This document shows positions 31,759 through 41,917 of a stretch of DNA of 64,000 nucleotides, piece by piece. Origin of the DNA: Idiomarina aminovorans (GTDB taxonomy: Bacteria > Pseudomonadota > Gammaproteobacteria > Enterobacterales > Alteromonadaceae); NCBI RefSeq assembly GCF_023155095.1, contig NZ_JAKNDA010000001.1, positions 248,001-312,000 of the forward strand. The letters are read 5' to 3'. The notes below the pieces were generated by a model. It saw only the letters and a program-made list of their open reading frames with translations. It was not told the origin of the DNA and ran no database searches. Position numbers and translations under genes: made by a program. Each line of letters opens with the position of its first letter. The first letter of the stretch is position 1.

Positions 31759-33231
31759 ATGAGCAATCAGTTTATGTTTGCTGACGAAACCAGCCAGCAA
31801 ACCACAAAATTACCGACAGAATACTGGAAAATTCTGATTGTCGATGACGAACCAGAGGTACATGCTGTAACCAAACTGGCACTCAATGACTTTAATTTTT
31901 TAGGGCGAGGTTTAAAGTTTTACAGCGCTTTCTCGGGTGAAGAAGCGAAGCAATTAATTGATGAGCACCCTGATGCGGCAATATTATTACTGGATGTTGT
32001 TATGGAAACTGACGACGCTGGTTTGCAGGTTGCGCGTTATATTCGCGAAGAGGCGGATAATCATTTTACCCGAATTATTTTGCGGACCGGGCAGCCAGGT
32101 CAGGCACCAGAGCGCACAGTTATTGTTAATTACGATATTAATGACTATAAATCCAAAACCGAACTGACTGCTCAAAAACTATTCACTGCGGTCATGTCAT
32201 CGTTGCGCTCGTACCGCGATATTATGTCAATAGACCAGAGCCGACATGGACTTGAGAAGATTATTGCGGCGTCGACTAACCTTTATACGTTGCAACCAAT
32301 GAATAGCTTCGTTGATGGCTTAGTGCAACAACTAAGCTGGGTTATTGGCGGCGCTAAACAAACCTTGTATGCAACCTCCAATGAAGATGGCTCAATCTAT
32401 AAAGTGCTGGCAGCTCACGGTGAGGATTCAAAAGTGTGTGTGGGACAAACGTTACGCTCAGTGATCCCCTCAAAAGCTTTGTCTGAGCTGGAGTATATTA
32501 TTACCAATCATGGATCTTATTATGGTGATGATTTCGTGCTCTTGTATTGTCGAAGTCATTGTCAGCCTCATGGGTCCGTCTTATTTATCGGAGGCTTGTC
32601 CCGCTCACTGACAGCAGATGATCATCATCTTCTTCAGTTGTTTTCGGAAAATGTTCAGTTAGCGCAAGATAATGTGGTCTGTCTGGAAGACTCAGATAAG
32701 TTTTTAGCGCGTTTGGCCGACCAATTGATGCTGCATCACGCCAGCCAATTTAATCGTGTCATTGAACAAGATAATGAGGTTCGTCTTACGTATGAAATAG
32801 CTCAGCGAGTTGCTGCGGATGACGCAGAAACGACGGCTTTAGCCTGGTCTTTATTTGCGCAAGCCCGGCCATTACTTAACTCTGTAACAGATGCAGCGGC
32901 GGCTGTAGAAACAATATGTCAGCAGCGTGTTGCTCGCTCATTGCGGGCATTGGCTCATGGTGAACATGAGGCAACTCAGAGTGCGCATAGAGCGCTAATA
33001 GAAAGGCTTGAACGTTGGGATGGATTAGGGCTGCCGGACGGCAAACAAGGTTCCGATATAGCAATAAGTACTCAAGTTCTACTGCTGACTGAGCAACTGT
33101 TGGAGTGGTGGGAAAGTGGTGTTAGTGATGACGACATTGCTGTGCGCCTAAACGACGAAAAAGGTCGTTATTATTCGCCTAAGTTTCTCAATGCAGTGAT
33201 AAAATCCCTGCCTGAATTAAGAACTATTTAA
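31759..33231 (+). CDS. DUF3369 response regulator with degenerate HD-GYP-like domain
   Basis: A 490-residue two-component output protein. The receiver domain (about residues 22-150) has the acidic pair DD at 29-30, phosphoacceptor Asp79 in LLLDVVME, and Lys in DYKSKTEL. The middle (about 170-310) matches the GAF-like DUF3369 domain. The C-terminal part retains only echoes of HD-GYP: RWDGLGLPDGKQGSDI in place of the GTGYPDG segment, and no HD pair, so c-di-GMP hydrolysis is unlikely. No histidine kinase is adjacent. It starts 2 bp after prmC. Confidence 0.85.
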   Translation: MSNQFMFADETSQQTTKLPTEYWKILIVDDEPEVHAVTKLALNDFNFLGRGLKFYSAFSGEEAKQLIDEHPDAAILLLDVVMETDDAGLQVARYIREEADNHFTRIILRTGQPGQAPERTVIVNYDINDYKSKTELTAQKLFTAVMSSLRSYRDIMSIDQSRHGLEKIIAASTNLYTLQPMNSFVDGLVQQLSWVIGGAKQTLYATSNEDGSIYKVLAAHGEDSKVCVGQTLRSVIPSKALSELEYIITNHGSYYGDDFVLLYCRSHCQPHGSVLFIGGLSRSLTADDHHLLQLFSENVQLAQDNVVCLEDSDKFLARLADQLMLHHASQFNRVIEQDNEVRLTYEIAQRVAADDAETTALAWSLFAQARPLLNSVTDAAAAVETICQQRVARSLRALAHGEHEATQSAHRALIERLERWDGLGLPDGKQGSDIAISTQVLLLTEQLLEWWESGVSDDDIAVRLNDEKGRYYSPKFLNAVIKSLPELRTI

Positions 33232-33252
33232 TTAAATTATAAGAGGTTACTT

Positions 33253-33627
33253 GTGTACACAGCTTTTAAACACTTGCACGTACTGTTCGTGCTGATTTCA
33301 ATCAGCTTTTTTTTATTCCGCTTTGTACTTCGACTGCTTAATTCTCCCCTACTAGAAAAGAAGTGGTTGAAAATAGTGCCTCATATTAACGATACCTTAC
33401 TGTTATTAAGCGCGGTTGGCATCATGGTGACTTTAAGTATGTATCCCATTCAGGTGCCCTGGCTAACAGATAAAGTCATTGGTGTTATCGCTTATATAGG
33501 CTTTGGTGTATTAGCTATAAAAGGCAAAACGGTTGGTGCGCGCTGGTTAGGTTTTATTGGCGCCTGTGGCTGGATAGCTTTTCTTTTGCATGTTGCCTTG
33601 TCAAAACAAGCTCTTATTGCCGGTTAA
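33253..33627 (+). CDS. SirB2-family membrane protein
   Basis: A 124-residue inner-membrane protein with four predicted helices, starting FKHLHVLFVLISISFFLFRF, the usual SirB2 opening. Such genes commonly accompany hemA-prfA-prmC and kdsA in gammaproteobacteria; the biochemical role is unknown despite the old invasion-regulator name. The start is GTG after an AGAGG ribosome-binding site. Confidence 0.85.
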   Translation: MYTAFKHLHVLFVLISISFFLFRFVLRLLNSPLLEKKWLKIVPHINDTLLLLSAVGIMVTLSMYPIQVPWLTDKVIGVIAYIGFGVLAIKGKTVGARWLGFIGACGWIAFLLHVALSKQALIAG

Positions 33628-33642
33628 GTTAAGGGAGTACCT

Positions 33643-34914
33643 ATGTTAGCGCCTGAGTCTGTTGTTTCGGAAACGAATGCCTTAATCACTAACGATGGAG
33701 TGGTTGCCGGCCTGCTATTCGCCATTCTTGGTGTTGTCTTTTATACCAATAGCAGTGAGCATCCGTTTTTCAAGAAGTTTTACCGCTTTGTTCCGGCTTT
33801 ATTGCTTTGTTATTTTTTGCCGTCGTTGCTTAATACCTTTGGCATTGTTGATGCTAACCAAACGGTGGTCACTGATATTGCAATGGATTATCTGTTACCG
33901 GCCTGTATGGTATTGCTGACCTTAAGCCTGGACGTAAAAGCTGTTATCGGCTTAGGCTCTAAAGCCCTTATCTTATTTTTAACCGGGACATTCGGCATTG
34001 TTATTGGTGGTCCAATAGCGTTATTACTGGTATCGGCAGTATTTCCTGAAATGTTGGGCGGTGCAGGGCCTGATGCTGTTTGGCGTGGTATGACAACCAT
34101 TGCCGGCAGCTGGATTGGCGGTGGCGCTAATCAGGCTGCCATGAAAGAAGTTTACGAAGTGGGCGGTGATATTTTCTCCGCTATGGTGACTGTCGACATT
34201 ATTGTTGCCAATTTATGGATGGCTGTGCTGCTTTATATGGCAGCAAACGCCAAGAAAATTGATGCGCGTACGGGCGCTGACACCTCAGCTATTGATCGTA
34301 TCCGCCATAAAGTTGAGTTGTATGAAGCGGAGCATGTCAGGAATCCTAGCTTAAGAGATTTAATGCTTATTCTGGCCATTGGTTTTGGCGTTGCAGGTTT
34401 AGCGCATTTTTTGGCTGACTGGATAGCTCCGGGAATTGCAGCTAACTACCCGGCACTCAGCAAGTTTAGCCTCGATAGTTTATTCTTTTGGGTGATTGTA
34501 CTGGCTACCGCCGGCGGTATTGCACTGTCCTTTACCCGAGCTCGCTCAATGGAAGCCGCGGGTGCTTCAAAAATTGGTTCTGTGCTGGTCTATGTGTTGG
34601 TCGCCAGTATTGGCCTGCACATGGATGTGACCAAAATTGTGGATGCGCCCAAGTACTTCTTAATAGGTGCTATTTGGATGATGATTCATGCCGGACTCAT
34701 GTTATTAGTGGCAAAACTGCTTCGCGCACCGGTGTTCTATATGGCGGTTGGTAGTCAGGCTAACGTAGGTGGTGCGGCGTCGGCACCGGTTGTTGCTTCA
34801 GCCTTTCATCCGTCATTAGCACCGGTTGGTGTATTATTAGCGGTAATGGGGTATGCGCTCGGAACCTATATGGCGTACTTTGCCGGCCAGATTTTAAGAG
34901 TTGTGGGTAGCTAA
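33643..34914 (+). CDS. DUF819-family integral membrane protein
   Basis: A 423-residue polytopic membrane protein with about eleven hydrophobic segments. Family stretches include GGGANQAAMKEVYEVGGD and, near the C-terminus, SQANVGGAASAPVVASAFHP, both typical of DUF819. The function is unknown; a carrier-like fold is likely. It lies between the SirB2-like gene and kdsA with short gaps (15 bp each). Confidence 0.85.
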   Translation: MLAPESVVSETNALITNDGVVAGLLFAILGVVFYTNSSEHPFFKKFYRFVPALLLCYFLPSLLNTFGIVDANQTVVTDIAMDYLLPACMVLLTLSLDVKAVIGLGSKALILFLTGTFGIVIGGPIALLLVSAVFPEMLGGAGPDAVWRGMTTIAGSWIGGGANQAAMKEVYEVGGDIFSAMVTVDIIVANLWMAVLLYMAANAKKIDARTGADTSAIDRIRHKVELYEAEHVRNPSLRDLMLILAIGFGVAGLAHFLADWIAPGIAANYPALSKFSLDSLFFWVIVLATAGGIALSFTRARSMEAAGASKIGSVLVYVLVASIGLHMDVTKIVDAPKYFLIGAIWMMIHAGLMLLVAKLLRAPVFYMAVGSQANVGGAASAPVVASAFHPSLAPVGVLLAVMGYALGTYMAYFAGQILRVVGS

Positions 34915-35772
<858 letters not shown>

Positions 35773-35776
35773 CATT

Positions 35777-37270
35777 ATGTCATTGCAAGCCAACCAGTCA
35801 CTGGGTCAAATTCCGCTCGATAGCCGACAGGCGATTAAGTTGTTGCTTAAAGCTGTGGGTGGACTGATCGCTTTGCTTTCTATTGCACTTTTAGCGCCAT
35901 TTGTAATGGCAGTCGTCAATGGCGAGAAAGAGCAGTGGACTTATCTTACCCTGGTTATTCTGGGGTTAGTCGTTGGTTTGGTTTTATTTTTGCAACCTGT
36001 TGGCAACGCAAAGTTGCGTGCGCGACAAGTTTTCCTGCTCACATCCTTATGTTGGGTTTCGGCCAGCCTGTTTGCCACCTTACCGTTTATTTTTGCTCAG
36101 CCTTATCTGGATTTCCCCAGTGCCTGGTTTGAGTCTATGTCAGCTATTACGACAACCGGGGCTACGGTCATCTCGGGACTCGATGATTTACCTTCCAGCG
36201 TTTTATTGTGGCGGGCTATGCTGCAGTGGTTAGGTGGTATTGGAATTATCGTTATGGCCATGGCTATTCTGCCGTTCCTGCAAGTTGGGGGGATGCGGTT
36301 ATTCCAGGCTGAGTCGTCTGATATGTCAGGAAAGTTCATGCCTCGCTCGAGTCATATGATTATGGCAATAGGGCGGGTTTACCTTATGCTGACAGCGGCG
36401 GTTATTGGCTTGTATTTAGTGGGCGGAATGGGCGGCTTTGATGCCTTTGTTCATGGTATGACAACCATTGGTACCGCAGGATTTTCAAACTACGATGCCT
36501 CTTTTGGGCATTTCTCCGATACGCCATTTTTGATTGTGACCGGTACTATTTTTATGGTTGCCGGGGCTTTGCCGTTTGTTCTTTATATCCGGCTCTTGAA
36601 AAGAGACTTTGAGCCGCTGTGGAAAGATACTCAGGTACGTGCTTTTATTACCTTTTTGCTCATTGCAATTGCATTAATCACTTTGGTGCAGATAGTTAAA
36701 GGTCGCGAATTTGGCGATGCATTGATGCACACCGCCTTTAATGTCGTTTCTGTGGTCACAACAACAGGGTTCGCGACCGAAGATTACGGCAGCTGGGGAA
36801 GCTGGTCGTTAATGGTTTTCTTCTACCTGATGTTTATTGGCGGTTGTACCGGTTCAACTTCCGGTGGTATGAAAATCTTCCGTTTTCAGTTGTCTCAACT
36901 CCTCTTGCGAAAACAATTCAGCCAGTTAATTCACCCGAATTTGGTTAGGGTACAAACTTATCAGGATCGCCGGGTCAATGACTCACTGCTGGGGTCTATG
37001 GTTGCGTTTTGCTTTATGTACTTTCTGTTAATAGCCATTATTGCGTTAGGTTTGTCGTTATTTGATCTCGACTTTTTAACGGCAATATCAGGAGCTGCCT
37101 CGGCAGTGGGTAATGTTGGTCCCGGGTTAGGAGATATTATTGGCCCTTCTGGTAACTTTTCCAGTCTGGAAGGTGGCGCTAAATTACTTTTAGTTTTTGC
37201 AATGTTAGCGGGTCGCCTCGAAATTATGACCGTGCTTATCTTATTCCATCGCCATTACTGGCAACACTAA
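35777..37270 (+). CDS. trkH: TrkH-family potassium uptake protein
   Basis: Membrane pore subunit of the Trk potassium system, which works with TrkA (not in this window). It has 497 residues and multiple helices. Selectivity-filter-like loops are seen as TTTGATVISG, TIGTAGFSNYD, TTTGFATEDYG and SAVGNVGPG, one per repeat. It starts 4 bp after kdsA, the end of the hemA-led run. Confidence 0.94.
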   Translation: MSLQANQSLGQIPLDSRQAIKLLLKAVGGLIALLSIALLAPFVMAVVNGEKEQWTYLTLVILGLVVGLVLFLQPVGNAKLRARQVFLLTSLCWVSASLFATLPFIFAQPYLDFPSAWFESMSAITTTGATVISGLDDLPSSVLLWRAMLQWLGGIGIIVMAMAILPFLQVGGMRLFQAESSDMSGKFMPRSSHMIMAIGRVYLMLTAAVIGLYLVGGMGGFDAFVHGMTTIGTAGFSNYDASFGHFSDTPFLIVTGTIFMVAGALPFVLYIRLLKRDFEPLWKDTQVRAFITFLLIAIALITLVQIVKGREFGDALMHTAFNVVSVVTTTGFATEDYGSWGSWSLMVFFYLMFIGGCTGSTSGGMKIFRFQLSQLLLRKQFSQLIHPNLVRVQTYQDRRVNDSLLGSMVAFCFMYFLLIAIIALGLSLFDLDFLTAISGAASAVGNVGPGLGDIIGPSGNFSSLEGGAKLLLVFAMLAGRLEIMTVLILFHRHYWQH

Positions 37271-37345
37271 TGCCTACTTTACTCTACATGAGTAATGAAA
37301 ATAAAGTTCAGCGAACACTTGCACGCTGAATTCACATCAATTAAA

Positions 37346-37373
37346 TTAAACGCATGTTTAAATCATGCGTTTA
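37346..37373. promoter_or_regulatory. Candidate PsrA operator overlapping a longer inverted repeat
   Basis: TTAAAC-GCAT-GTTTAA (37346-37361) contains AAAC-N4-GTTT, the core of the published PsrA operator, directly upstream of the psrA ATG at 37382. The same bases also belong to a 10-bp perfect inverted repeat (37347-37356 with 37364-37373, 7-nt loop) followed by an AT-rich tail, which could end the trkH transcript. Autoregulation is inferred. Confidence 0.5.
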
Positions 37374-37381
37374 TTTATTAT

Positions 37382-38008
37382 ATGACAGCACGCATTTCCA
37401 CTCAAAAGAAAATATTAAATGCCGCCGAGACGCTTTTCTCCCGCGATGGATTTGAGCAAACCTCGTTACGACAAATTACGCAGGAAGCGGGGGTTAACCT
37501 TGCTTCTGTTAATTATCACTTTGGTTCAAAAAAAGCACTTATACAAGCGGTGATGGCTCGCTATTTAATAGTCTTTATGCCGATTCTGGATGAACAGCTA
37601 AAGTTAGCTGAGCAACAAAGCGAGTTAAAAACAGAAGCGTTATTTAAGCGTTTCAAAATACCTTTAGCAAAGTTAACTGAGGTTAATAAACACGGCCCTG
37701 ATATCTTCTTAAGGTTACTGGGCTTTGCTTACTCTGAAATTCAGGGACATCTGCGCCGATACACCCAACAAGAATTTGGTGGCGTATTGCAGCATTTACT
37801 GGCTTTGCTAAAACGAGCGAACCCGCATTTAAGTGAGCAACAAATGTTCTGGCGTCTACACTTTATTTTGGGGGCGGCAGTTTTTGCCCAAGTATCGGGG
37901 CAAGCTCTTATTGAAATTGCGCAGGCCGAGTTTAATCAGAAAGTTAACGCACAGGACGTGATTGATCATTTGATTCCTTTTGTTTCCGGCGGGCTCGAAG
38001 AGGCGTAA
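37382..38008 (+). CDS. psrA: PsrA-like TetR-family regulator of fatty-acid degradation
   Basis: A 208-residue TetR-family repressor. The N-terminal helix-turn-helix (about residues 5-55) carries TSLRQITQEAGVNLASVNYHFGSKKALIQAV, closely resembling PsrA of Pseudomonas and Shewanella; the rest is the ligand-binding domain, expected to bind long-chain acyl effectors. I start at the ATG at 37382 (MTARISTQ); an ATG further upstream would add 29 residues that do not look like protein. Its neighbour fadE fits a PsrA regulon. Confidence 0.83.
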   Translation: MTARISTQKKILNAAETLFSRDGFEQTSLRQITQEAGVNLASVNYHFGSKKALIQAVMARYLIVFMPILDEQLKLAEQQSELKTEALFKRFKIPLAKLTEVNKHGPDIFLRLLGFAYSEIQGHLRRYTQQEFGGVLQHLLALLKRANPHLSEQQMFWRLHFILGAAVFAQVSGQALIEIAQAEFNQKVNAQDVIDHLIPFVSGGLEEA

Positions 38009-38071
38009 AGAGACTGTCTTAAGCTTGAGATTTGACGACACTTTTATTGTGATAGTGCACTGGAGATAACC

Positions 38072-40411
38072 ATGGAAATTATTATTCTGTTAGTGGTTTT
38101 AGTGGTACTGGTGTTTGCAGTCGGAGATATTCGACGCAGCCTGGTAACTAAACCTGTATTTGCTATTTTTAAGCGCATTTTGCCGCCTATGTCTGACACG
38201 GAACGTGAAGCCATGGAAGCGGGAGACGTCTGGTGGGACGGTGAGCTGTTTAGTGGTCGCCCTGACTGGCAAAAACTACTGGATGTACCTGAACCTAAAC
38301 TGACACCAGACGAACAAGCTTTTGTTGATAATCAATTAGCGAAGCTGATGGACATGCTGGATGACTTTAAAATTGTCCAGCAAGACAGAGACCTTCCGAA
38401 ACCGGTGTGGGACTATCTGCGCAAGGAACGTTTCTTTGCCATGATTATAGGCAAAGACTATGGTGGTCTGGACTTCTCTCCGGCGGCTAACTCTTACATT
38501 GTTTCCCGCATTGCCAGTCGTTCTATCAGTGCTGCAGTATCGGTGATGGTACCGAACTCTCTGGGTCCGGGCGAGTTACTGACACACTATGGCACCAAAG
38601 AGCAAAAGGACTATTGGTTACCGCGTCTTTCCAATGGGACAGACATTCCGTGCTTTGCCCTAACGGGACCTGAAGCAGGGTCTGACGCCGGCTCTATTCC
38701 GGATGAAGGGATCATTTGTAAAGGCGAGCATGACGGCAAAGAAGTTGTTGGTATTCGCTTAAACTGGTCAAAGCGTTACATTACGTTAGCGCCTTCGGCT
38801 ACGGTTTTGGGGTTGGCATTTAAACTCTATGACCCGGATGCACTTTTAGGCGATAAAAAACAAATAGGCATTACCTGTGCGTTAATTCCAACGTCGCATA
38901 AAGGTATTGAGATTGGTGACCGTCACTTTCCTCTGAATCAGGCATTTTTAAACGGCACAACCTTTGGTAAAGATGTTTTCATTCCGTTGGACTGGATTAT
39001 TGGTGGTTCTGATTACGCCGGTAAAGGCTGGCGTATGCTGGTTGAGTGCTTGTCAGCGGGGCGCGGTATCTCGTTGCCGGCACTGGCGACGGCATCCGGC
39101 CACGTGACTCAGCGTATGACCGGTGCCTACGCCTATGTTCGTCAGCAGTTTGGCATGCCAATCGGTATGTTCGAAGGTGTGCAATCGCCAATGGGTAAAA
39201 TTGGTGGTACTAACTACATTCTTGAATCGACACGCCGACTGACTGTTTCAGCGTTATGTCAGGGGCAAAGTCCTTCGGTGGTTACGGCAATGACCAAGTA
39301 CCACATGACCGAAATGGGTCGGGAAGTGCTTGAACACGCCATGGATATACATGCGGGTAAAGGCATTCAGCTAGGCCCGCACAACTATTTGGGTCATGCG
39401 TATATGGCAACACCGGTATCTATTACGGTTGAGGGGGCGAACATTCTGACGCGCAACCTGATGATATTCGGTCAGGGTGCCACGCGCTGTCACCCTTATG
39501 TATTGAAAGAAATGCAAGCTGCAGCCAACCCAAATGAAGACGAAGGTATGCGTGATTTTGACGGGCTGTTACTTAAACACATTGGTTTTGCTGCCAGTAA
39601 CGTGTTTGGCAGTTTGTGGCTGGGTCTCTCCGGCGCGCGTTTTGGCGAATCTCCGGTTAGTGGGGAAACCGCTCATTATTACCGTAAGCTGGGTCGTATG
39701 AGTCGTGGCTTAGCGTTGGCGTCCGACATTTCAATGCTGATGATGGGCGGAGATTTAAAACGTAAAGAAATGATCTCTGCCCGCTTAGGTGATGTTTTGA
39801 GCCATTTGTATATGGCCTCGGCGGTACTGAAACGTTTTGAAGATGAAGGGCGTCAGGTTGCTGACCTGCCGTATGTTCATTACGCATTGAAGCACCATTT
39901 ATACAACATTGCCGATGCGTTTTATGGTTTCTTTGATAACTTCCCGAATCGCTTCATGGCATGGACGATGCGTATCCTGATTTTCCCTCTGGGGAATCAT
40001 TTCAAAAAGCCATCTGATAAGATATTACAAAATATCAGTACCAGCATGATGGAGCCGGGCGTCACCCGTGACCGTCATACCTTCCTGTGTTACTGGAAAG
40101 ATAGTATCAGCGACTCAACCGGCCATATGGAAAAAGCGTTTTTGTCTATGCTGGAAATGAAATCGGTATATAAGACTTTGCGCAAGGCTCAAAAACGTGG
40201 TGAGTTATCGTCAAATCTCAATGGCCAGGAACTTGCAGATACGGCTCTGGAAAAGGGCTTAATAGATAAAGAGACTGCCGGAAAACTGGCTGAAACTGAA
40301 GCGTTGCGGTTAACCGCTATTGGTGTCGACAGTTTTGCTCCGGGTATTCTGGAAAACAATCAGTTTTACACCGCTAAAGGTGACATGAGAAAAGCAGCGG
40401 TTAGAGACTAA
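38072..40411 (+). CDS. fadE: Acyl-CoA dehydrogenase FadE
   Basis: Flavoenzyme of the first beta-oxidation step, oxidising acyl-CoA to trans-2-enoyl-CoA. It has 779 residues, within the FadE range of about 760-815. The N-terminus is hydrophobic (IIILLVVLVVLVFAVGD). The dehydrogenase core shows FALTGPEAGSDAGSIPDEG and MDIHAGKGIQLGP, and the C-terminal third is the DUF1974 extension. It lies 63 bp after psrA on the same strand. Confidence 0.95.
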   Translation: MEIIILLVVLVVLVFAVGDIRRSLVTKPVFAIFKRILPPMSDTEREAMEAGDVWWDGELFSGRPDWQKLLDVPEPKLTPDEQAFVDNQLAKLMDMLDDFKIVQQDRDLPKPVWDYLRKERFFAMIIGKDYGGLDFSPAANSYIVSRIASRSISAAVSVMVPNSLGPGELLTHYGTKEQKDYWLPRLSNGTDIPCFALTGPEAGSDAGSIPDEGIICKGEHDGKEVVGIRLNWSKRYITLAPSATVLGLAFKLYDPDALLGDKKQIGITCALIPTSHKGIEIGDRHFPLNQAFLNGTTFGKDVFIPLDWIIGGSDYAGKGWRMLVECLSAGRGISLPALATASGHVTQRMTGAYAYVRQQFGMPIGMFEGVQSPMGKIGGTNYILESTRRLTVSALCQGQSPSVVTAMTKYHMTEMGREVLEHAMDIHAGKGIQLGPHNYLGHAYMATPVSITVEGANILTRNLMIFGQGATRCHPYVLKEMQAAANPNEDEGMRDFDGLLLKHIGFAASNVFGSLWLGLSGARFGESPVSGETAHYYRKLGRMSRGLALASDISMLMMGGDLKRKEMISARLGDVLSHLYMASAVLKRFEDEGRQVADLPYVHYALKHHLYNIADAFYGFFDNFPNRFMAWTMRILIFPLGNHFKKPSDKILQNISTSMMEPGVTRDRHTFLCYWKDSISDSTGHMEKAFLSMLEMKSVYKTLRKAQKRGELSSNLNGQELADTALEKGLIDKETAGKLAETEALRLTAIGVDSFAPGILENNQFYTAKGDMRKAAVRD

Positions 40412-40418
40412 CCGCTGC
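40394..40418. terminator. Hairpin overlapping fadE stop codon
   Basis: GCAGCGGTTA / TAACCGCTGC form a perfect 10-bp stem with a 5-nt loop; the fadE stop TAA is inside the right arm. No T-tract follows, so it may act in mRNA 3'-end stability. Confidence 0.45.
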
Positions 40419-40424
40419 AAAGCA

Positions 40425-40446
40425 GAGTCTCTTATTGAAGAGACTC
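40425..40446. terminator. Hairpin between convergent fadE and S41 peptidase
   Basis: GAGTCTCTT / AAGAGACTC make a perfect 9-bp stem with a 4-nt loop, 7 bp after the previous hairpin and reaching into the last codons of the peptidase gene. Possibly a shared terminator of two convergent genes. Confidence 0.45.
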
Positions 40447-41784
40447 GCGCTTATCTTTCATGTTATGAATAGGCTTTGCAAAAGAGCGCTCCTGAGCGCT
40501 CTTTTTTATTAATGCGCTCGCAGACTCAGCAGGGCAGCTGCCGGTACTGATATAAGTGTTTGCAGCTGCTGTGAGTGGATCTTCGGGGCTACCCCAGTCA
40601 GCAACTATTTCGTCATCAACGGAGCAGTCTGGCGCAATGCCATCGTAATACCGGCCTTCGCCTTCAGAGTTTACCGTTTCAAAGTTAATGGCAAAGGTCA
40701 CTTTATCGCAAAGATCTTCCGGTTGTTGGCCGACAGGTTTACCGCAAGTTTTCTCACCAATAGTAACGACATCGATGTGTGGGTTCAGAGAGTTAATAAT
40801 AATTTCTGAAGACGAACAGCTGCTACCTGTTGTCAGTACAAACACCCGGTCTAAATCCAGTTGTTCTATTCCATTTTTCAGACTAAAAGGAACAGTACGG
40901 TTCTGGTTACTGTTTTGCTCGTTAAAGCGATATTGTAAAAAGGTTTTACCCTGAACATTGGTGCCGGCTGCCTGGGTTGCGGTTTGGTTTGCATAACGAA
41001 TTAAACCGCCGCCATTGTAACGAACGTCAATCACCAAATGGTCAATGCCTTCGGCGGTGAACAAGTCAAAGGCGCTGTTTAAGTCATCACCAGTGCGGTT
41101 GATAAAAGAGTCCAGAGTAAAGTAACCAACGGTTTGGCCATCAAGTTCATAAGTCTGAGCACCCATCACCGTATTGGTTTCTACTTCAACTTTACTGAGT
41201 CGTTCGGTTTGCTTTGTGCCGTCGGGTTTTTGCCAGGTCAGTTCACGACTTAAACCGTCTTCATTAGGCCCAAGTGCATCGTTGAATTCACCGTTGGCTA
41301 ATAACTCTGAAACCGCTACGCCGTCAATTTCGAGAAGCTCATCGCCACGCTTAATGCCGGCCGTGTCAGCAGGGGAGTCGTTATAGACAAAACGAAATTT
41401 TACCTGGCTTTCGTTAGTTTGCTCCATAGAGAACCCAAAACCAAAAAACGTGGCGCTGACAAACAGCTGATCATATTCTTCTTCTGTAAGAATGTAGCTG
41501 TATGTATCTTCTGGTACACGCAGTTCTTCAAGCACCGCATACACGTCGTCAAAGGCTTCCGGATCTAAGTCTTCCTGTAACTGACTAGCCCAAAAGTAGT
41601 CTTCCTTCATGTACTCGAAAAAGCGCTGATTCTGGTCCTCGACTGAGCAAACAGCGAAGTTGTTACCGTTATCAGAGCCACCGGAACTATCTGTTCCGCT
41701 ATTATTAGAGCCGCTGCCGGAGCCACCGCAGGCCGATAAAGCCAGAGTAATCCCCACGCATAAAAGCGATTTTTCGAGTTTCAT
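40432..41784 (-). CDS. S41-family PDZ peptidase lipoprotein
   Basis: A 450-residue C-terminal-processing-type protease. The N-terminus is a lipoprotein signal with lipobox LSAC (Cys19) followed by a low-complexity Gly/Ser/Asp linker. A PDZ domain (about 150-220, GIKRGDELLEIDGV) precedes the S41 domain, with the nucleophile region TTGSSCSSSEIIINSL and Lys in TIGEKTCGKPVG. I start at the ATG at 41784; an in-frame ATG 23 codons upstream would spoil the signal peptide. Likely envelope protein turnover; substrate unknown. Confidence 0.88.
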   Translation of the reverse strand: MKLEKSLLCVGITLALSACGGSGSGSNNSGTDSSGGSDNGNNFAVCSVEDQNQRFFEYMKEDYFWASQLQEDLDPEAFDDVYAVLEELRVPEDTYSYILTEEEYDQLFVSATFFGFGFSMEQTNESQVKFRFVYNDSPADTAGIKRGDELLEIDGVAVSELLANGEFNDALGPNEDGLSRELTWQKPDGTKQTERLSKVEVETNTVMGAQTYELDGQTVGYFTLDSFINRTGDDLNSAFDLFTAEGIDHLVIDVRYNGGGLIRYANQTATQAAGTNVQGKTFLQYRFNEQNSNQNRTVPFSLKNGIEQLDLDRVFVLTTGSSCSSSEIIINSLNPHIDVVTIGEKTCGKPVGQQPEDLCDKVTFAINFETVNSEGEGRYYDGIAPDCSVDDEIVADWGSPEDPLTAAANTYISTGSCPAESASALIKKSAQERSFAKPIHNMKDKRESLQ

Positions 41785-41917
41785 ACCACATCTCTTTTTC
41801 TGTTGTAAAAATGTTAATTTAGCACAGCAAGCGAAAAGATAAATAGTGAACATGGCGTCTTTACTGAACTCATGGCAAACTGCTGACTATTAAAAACCAA
41901 ACGAGACAGCCACTGTT

